Part shown: in pieces, positions 61,960-64,000 of the stretch | How positions within the stretch are numbered: the stretch's first letter is position 1 | Layout: each line of letters begins with the position of its first letter | Origin: Trichobilharzia regenti | Taxonomy: Eukaryota > Platyhelminthes > Trematoda > Strigeidida > Schistosomatidae | Direction of reading: 5' to 3' | Assembly (NCBI GenBank): GCA_944472135.2 | Contig: OX235263.1 | Coordinates: forward strand, 24,481,379 to 24,545,378 | DNA: 64,000 bases | Program-made: the position numbers and the translations under genes | Notes under the pieces: generated by a model | Seen by the model: only the letters and a program-made list of their open reading frames with translations | Told to the model about the DNA's origin: nothing | Databases searched by the model: none

Positions 61960-63140
61960 TTATTATTATTTTTCCCTTGGGTTCCTAGTGGAACATAGGG
62001 CTTCAACTACACGTCTCCACTTGCCACTTCTGTCTTCTGCTGTACTTTTCACCTGCATCCATGTTAATCCATACTCTTTCAACTCCTCTTCACACGATCT
62101 CCTCCATGTCACCCTTGCACTGACGTCCCACTCGCCGTTTCCCTTTAGGCCTGGTTCCACTCGAGCAATGGCCTGATGCGTGCGCGATGTCACCCAGCGG
62201 CCTCCTCAGCGAGTGTCCAATCCATCTCAATCCACTTTCTCCTGGATATTTGTTGGGCGATTTGTTCTTGTTTTGTTTGTTTGTGCCCATAGTTTCTTGT
62301 TAGTGATTCTTTTCGGCCCGGCCATCTGATCTTCAGTATAGAGTGGAGACAGTTGTTAATAAAGGTCTGCAACAGGCTGTTGGAAATATTCTTTGTGACC
62401 CGTCCGCCAAGTTTCTGATCCGTATAGGAGAACTGACTGACTTGACTTTGTTAGTATCGAAAATCCGACTGAATTTTGTTGTTGATGTTGGCTGAGTGAC
62501 GAAGATTTCCAGATTGGTTGTTTCAGGTTGATGACTGAATGTGTTTCTCACCTTCCCGATTCTCGATTTGACATCCTCGTCCGTTCCGACTACCTGTAGT
62601 TGAGACAATGCTCCCTAGATAAGTGAATGAATGAAGTAACCTCTTTTTGAAATCCCTCGTGTTGATGGTGATTGGTGCTGGATGTTACTGCTGTTGTTGT
62701 TGTTGTTGTTGGTTGGTTAGTTATTTTCATAACCTCCATCTTGTCTATGTTCACCTGGAGTCCTGTCTTCACTGTCTGCTTCTTCGACCATTGTGTCGGT
62801 TTCCGCTTGTAACTCTTCGACTTTGTTTGACATCAAACATAAATCATCCACGCGCGAAATCCAGTTCTTCTAGGTTCTTCACGTCGGTCCAGGATATCCC
62901 TGTCTTCTCGTTTCCCACTGTCTGACTAGCAATCCAGTCCACTTCAATTAGGAATATGATTCCTTGGTGATGCTAAACACCCTTGTCTGACTCTTGTGTT
63001 TACTCCAAACGCTTCACTGAGTTTTCCATTGTGGATCACTTGACATGTGCCACCGTTGTGGTGCAGCTGTTGACACAAGCTTGATGAATATTTGGGCGCT
63101 GCATGCCGTAGTACTCGAGTAGTTTCCAAATTATATATAT
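61960..63140 (-). pseudogene. RTE-like reverse transcriptase (subfamily B) next to the gene 2 acceptor
   Basis: The minus strand holds WKLLEYYG-like text, then CQVIHNGKLSEAFGVNTRVR and QGCLASP, then the FADD-side block, VNIDKMEVMKITNQ and the C-terminal 'SRIGKVRNTFSHQPET' frames. The end at about 61965 (TTCCTAGTGGAACATAGGGC) is the shared RTE terminus, with an ATT tail. Many frame breaks. Its 5' edge is about 30 bp from the splice acceptor of exon 5. Confidence 0.75.
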
Positions 63141-63168
63141 ATACCTTTGTACTGTTTACTGTTAACAG

Positions 63169-63838
63169 CTTCAACAAGTCATCAAGAGGACAAAACAAAT
63201 TTTAGATGCTCAAGAACTCACCTTGAACTCTATCTCATTTGATACTACACATAACAATGATGGTGATGACGATGATAATAATAATAATGAAGGCATGACA
63301 TCATATAAACAGCCAACAACAAACAATGCAACAGAACATCAAATTGACTATAATGATGAAATAAAAAGCATCGAAGTGAACGAGAAGAAGAAGAAGGAGA
63401 CATTCAGTCATCCAGTGTCAAATGCATGTACACTAAGTGAAAGTAAATGTCTAGAATTTCCAGAAAAGTTATTTTACAACATAAACGCTTCACCTGTTCT
63501 TTGTTATAAACAACAACAACAACAACGATCATCATCAACATCCTCATTCTCATCACATAATTCTACTATTTCATTTGTGAATATTAATAATAATCACGAT
63601 AAGTGTATTGAGAAGAAATTCAAGGCGAATAATCTACAACAATCAATTATTGAAAATTTCCCGCAAATTAATGAAAAGGATAAAGACAATACAGAAGAAG
63701 AAGAAGAAGAAGAAGTAGAACAACAACAACAACTGCGACAACAACAACAACAACAAAATGAAAAGGATGACGAAGGAGGAGATAGGGAAGATACTACTAA
63801 TACATCTGTTTCAGATGAGAATAACAGACTTCAAAGAG
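63169..63838 (+). CDS. gene 2, exon 5 (gene continues past the window)
   Basis: The acceptor is ACTGTTTACTGTTAACAG, ending at 63168, and a GTATGC donor starts at 63839. Phase 0 matches exon 4. It ends one base into a codon, so at least one more exon lies to the right. Residues begin LQQVIKRTKQILDAQELTLN, a helix, and continue into a largely disordered part with Asn, Asp, Ser and Gln runs. These are followed by a Glu run (EEEEEEEVE) and Gln runs (QQQQLRQQQQQQ). With the earlier exons the known part is 392 residues plus one base. Poly-Gln and poly-Glu tracts are CAA/GAA runs prone to length change. No known domain recognised. Confidence 0.75.
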
Positions 63839-63881
63839 GTATGCATTGGTTTTTGTTTTTTAATAAATATAATTATAAAAG

Positions 63882-64000
63882 GTGCGTCGGTGGTATAGCG
63901 GTTAGGACGCTCGCCGGCCATACACATGGTCCGGGGCTCGATCCCCGGCCGCGGACGCACTCCCTTACCTCGCTAAGCCAGAAATAATGCTGGTAAAGAG
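63882..64000 (+). repeat. SINE, tRNA head with RTE-like body (family 1), cut by window edge
   Basis: GTGCGTCGGTGGTATAGCGG (box A) and GGGCTCGATCCCCGGCC (box B), then CTCCCTTACCTCGCTAAGCC. This is the best-preserved head of the family. The body continues off the window. Confidence 0.8.

Overview
This window looks like nuclear DNA of a blood fluke (Schistosoma or a close trematode). The base composition is AT-rich, the coding exons are small and split by long introns, and much of the rest is retroelement. The recognisable families fit that group: tRNA-derived SINEs with a hammerhead-type ribozyme tail (Smα-like), RTE/SR2-like and CR1-like non-LTR elements, Penelope-like elements (PLEs) with GIY-YIG endonucleases, Ty3/Gypsy and BEL/Pao LTR elements. 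The genus is inferred from this mix; no marker gene is present to prove it.

Two host genes are supported, both on the + strand. Gene 1 (2348..23922) is the 3' end of a KASH-domain (nesprin/SYNE-like) gene. Four exons (2348-2808, 11160-11392, 17858-18035, 23464-23922) have matching splice phases. The last one encodes a transmembrane segment and a C-terminal KASH peptide ending in YTNGMPPY. Earlier exons lie upstream of the window. Gene 2 starts at 54688 and runs off the right edge. Five exons (54688-54746, 54813-54875, 54925-55096, 56573-56785, 63169-63838), again with consistent phases, encode a coiled-coil protein followed by an acidic, Gln/Asn-rich region. I do not recognise its family.

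The 30 kb between the genes (about 24.5-54.7 kb) is intergenic and retroelement-rich. Its centrepiece is a nearly pristine Ty3/Gypsy element at 31254-35798 on the minus strand. It has 352-bp LTRs differing at one position, a CCAG target duplication, and intact gag and pol. It sits inside the endonuclease domain of an older RTE-like element (28334-35990). Further right are two inverted BEL-type LTRs (37316-38165), a PLE with long inverted arms (39470-40541), and a BEL-type LTR element with gag but no pol (41408-45245). Beyond these lie two CR1-like reverse transcriptase tails (48250-48884 and 49622-50206) and a Gypsy-type integrase relic split by a MITE-like hairpin element (51256-51911).

The introns are filled with the same families. 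Hammerhead-SINE copies are often arranged head-to-head, and PLE copies carry inverted terminal arms. One PLE (55156-56530) accounts for all but about 100 bp of intron 3 of gene 2. Two small-element architectures stand out: a SINE whose body matches the 5' and 3' ends of the RTE element, and the gag-only BEL-type element.
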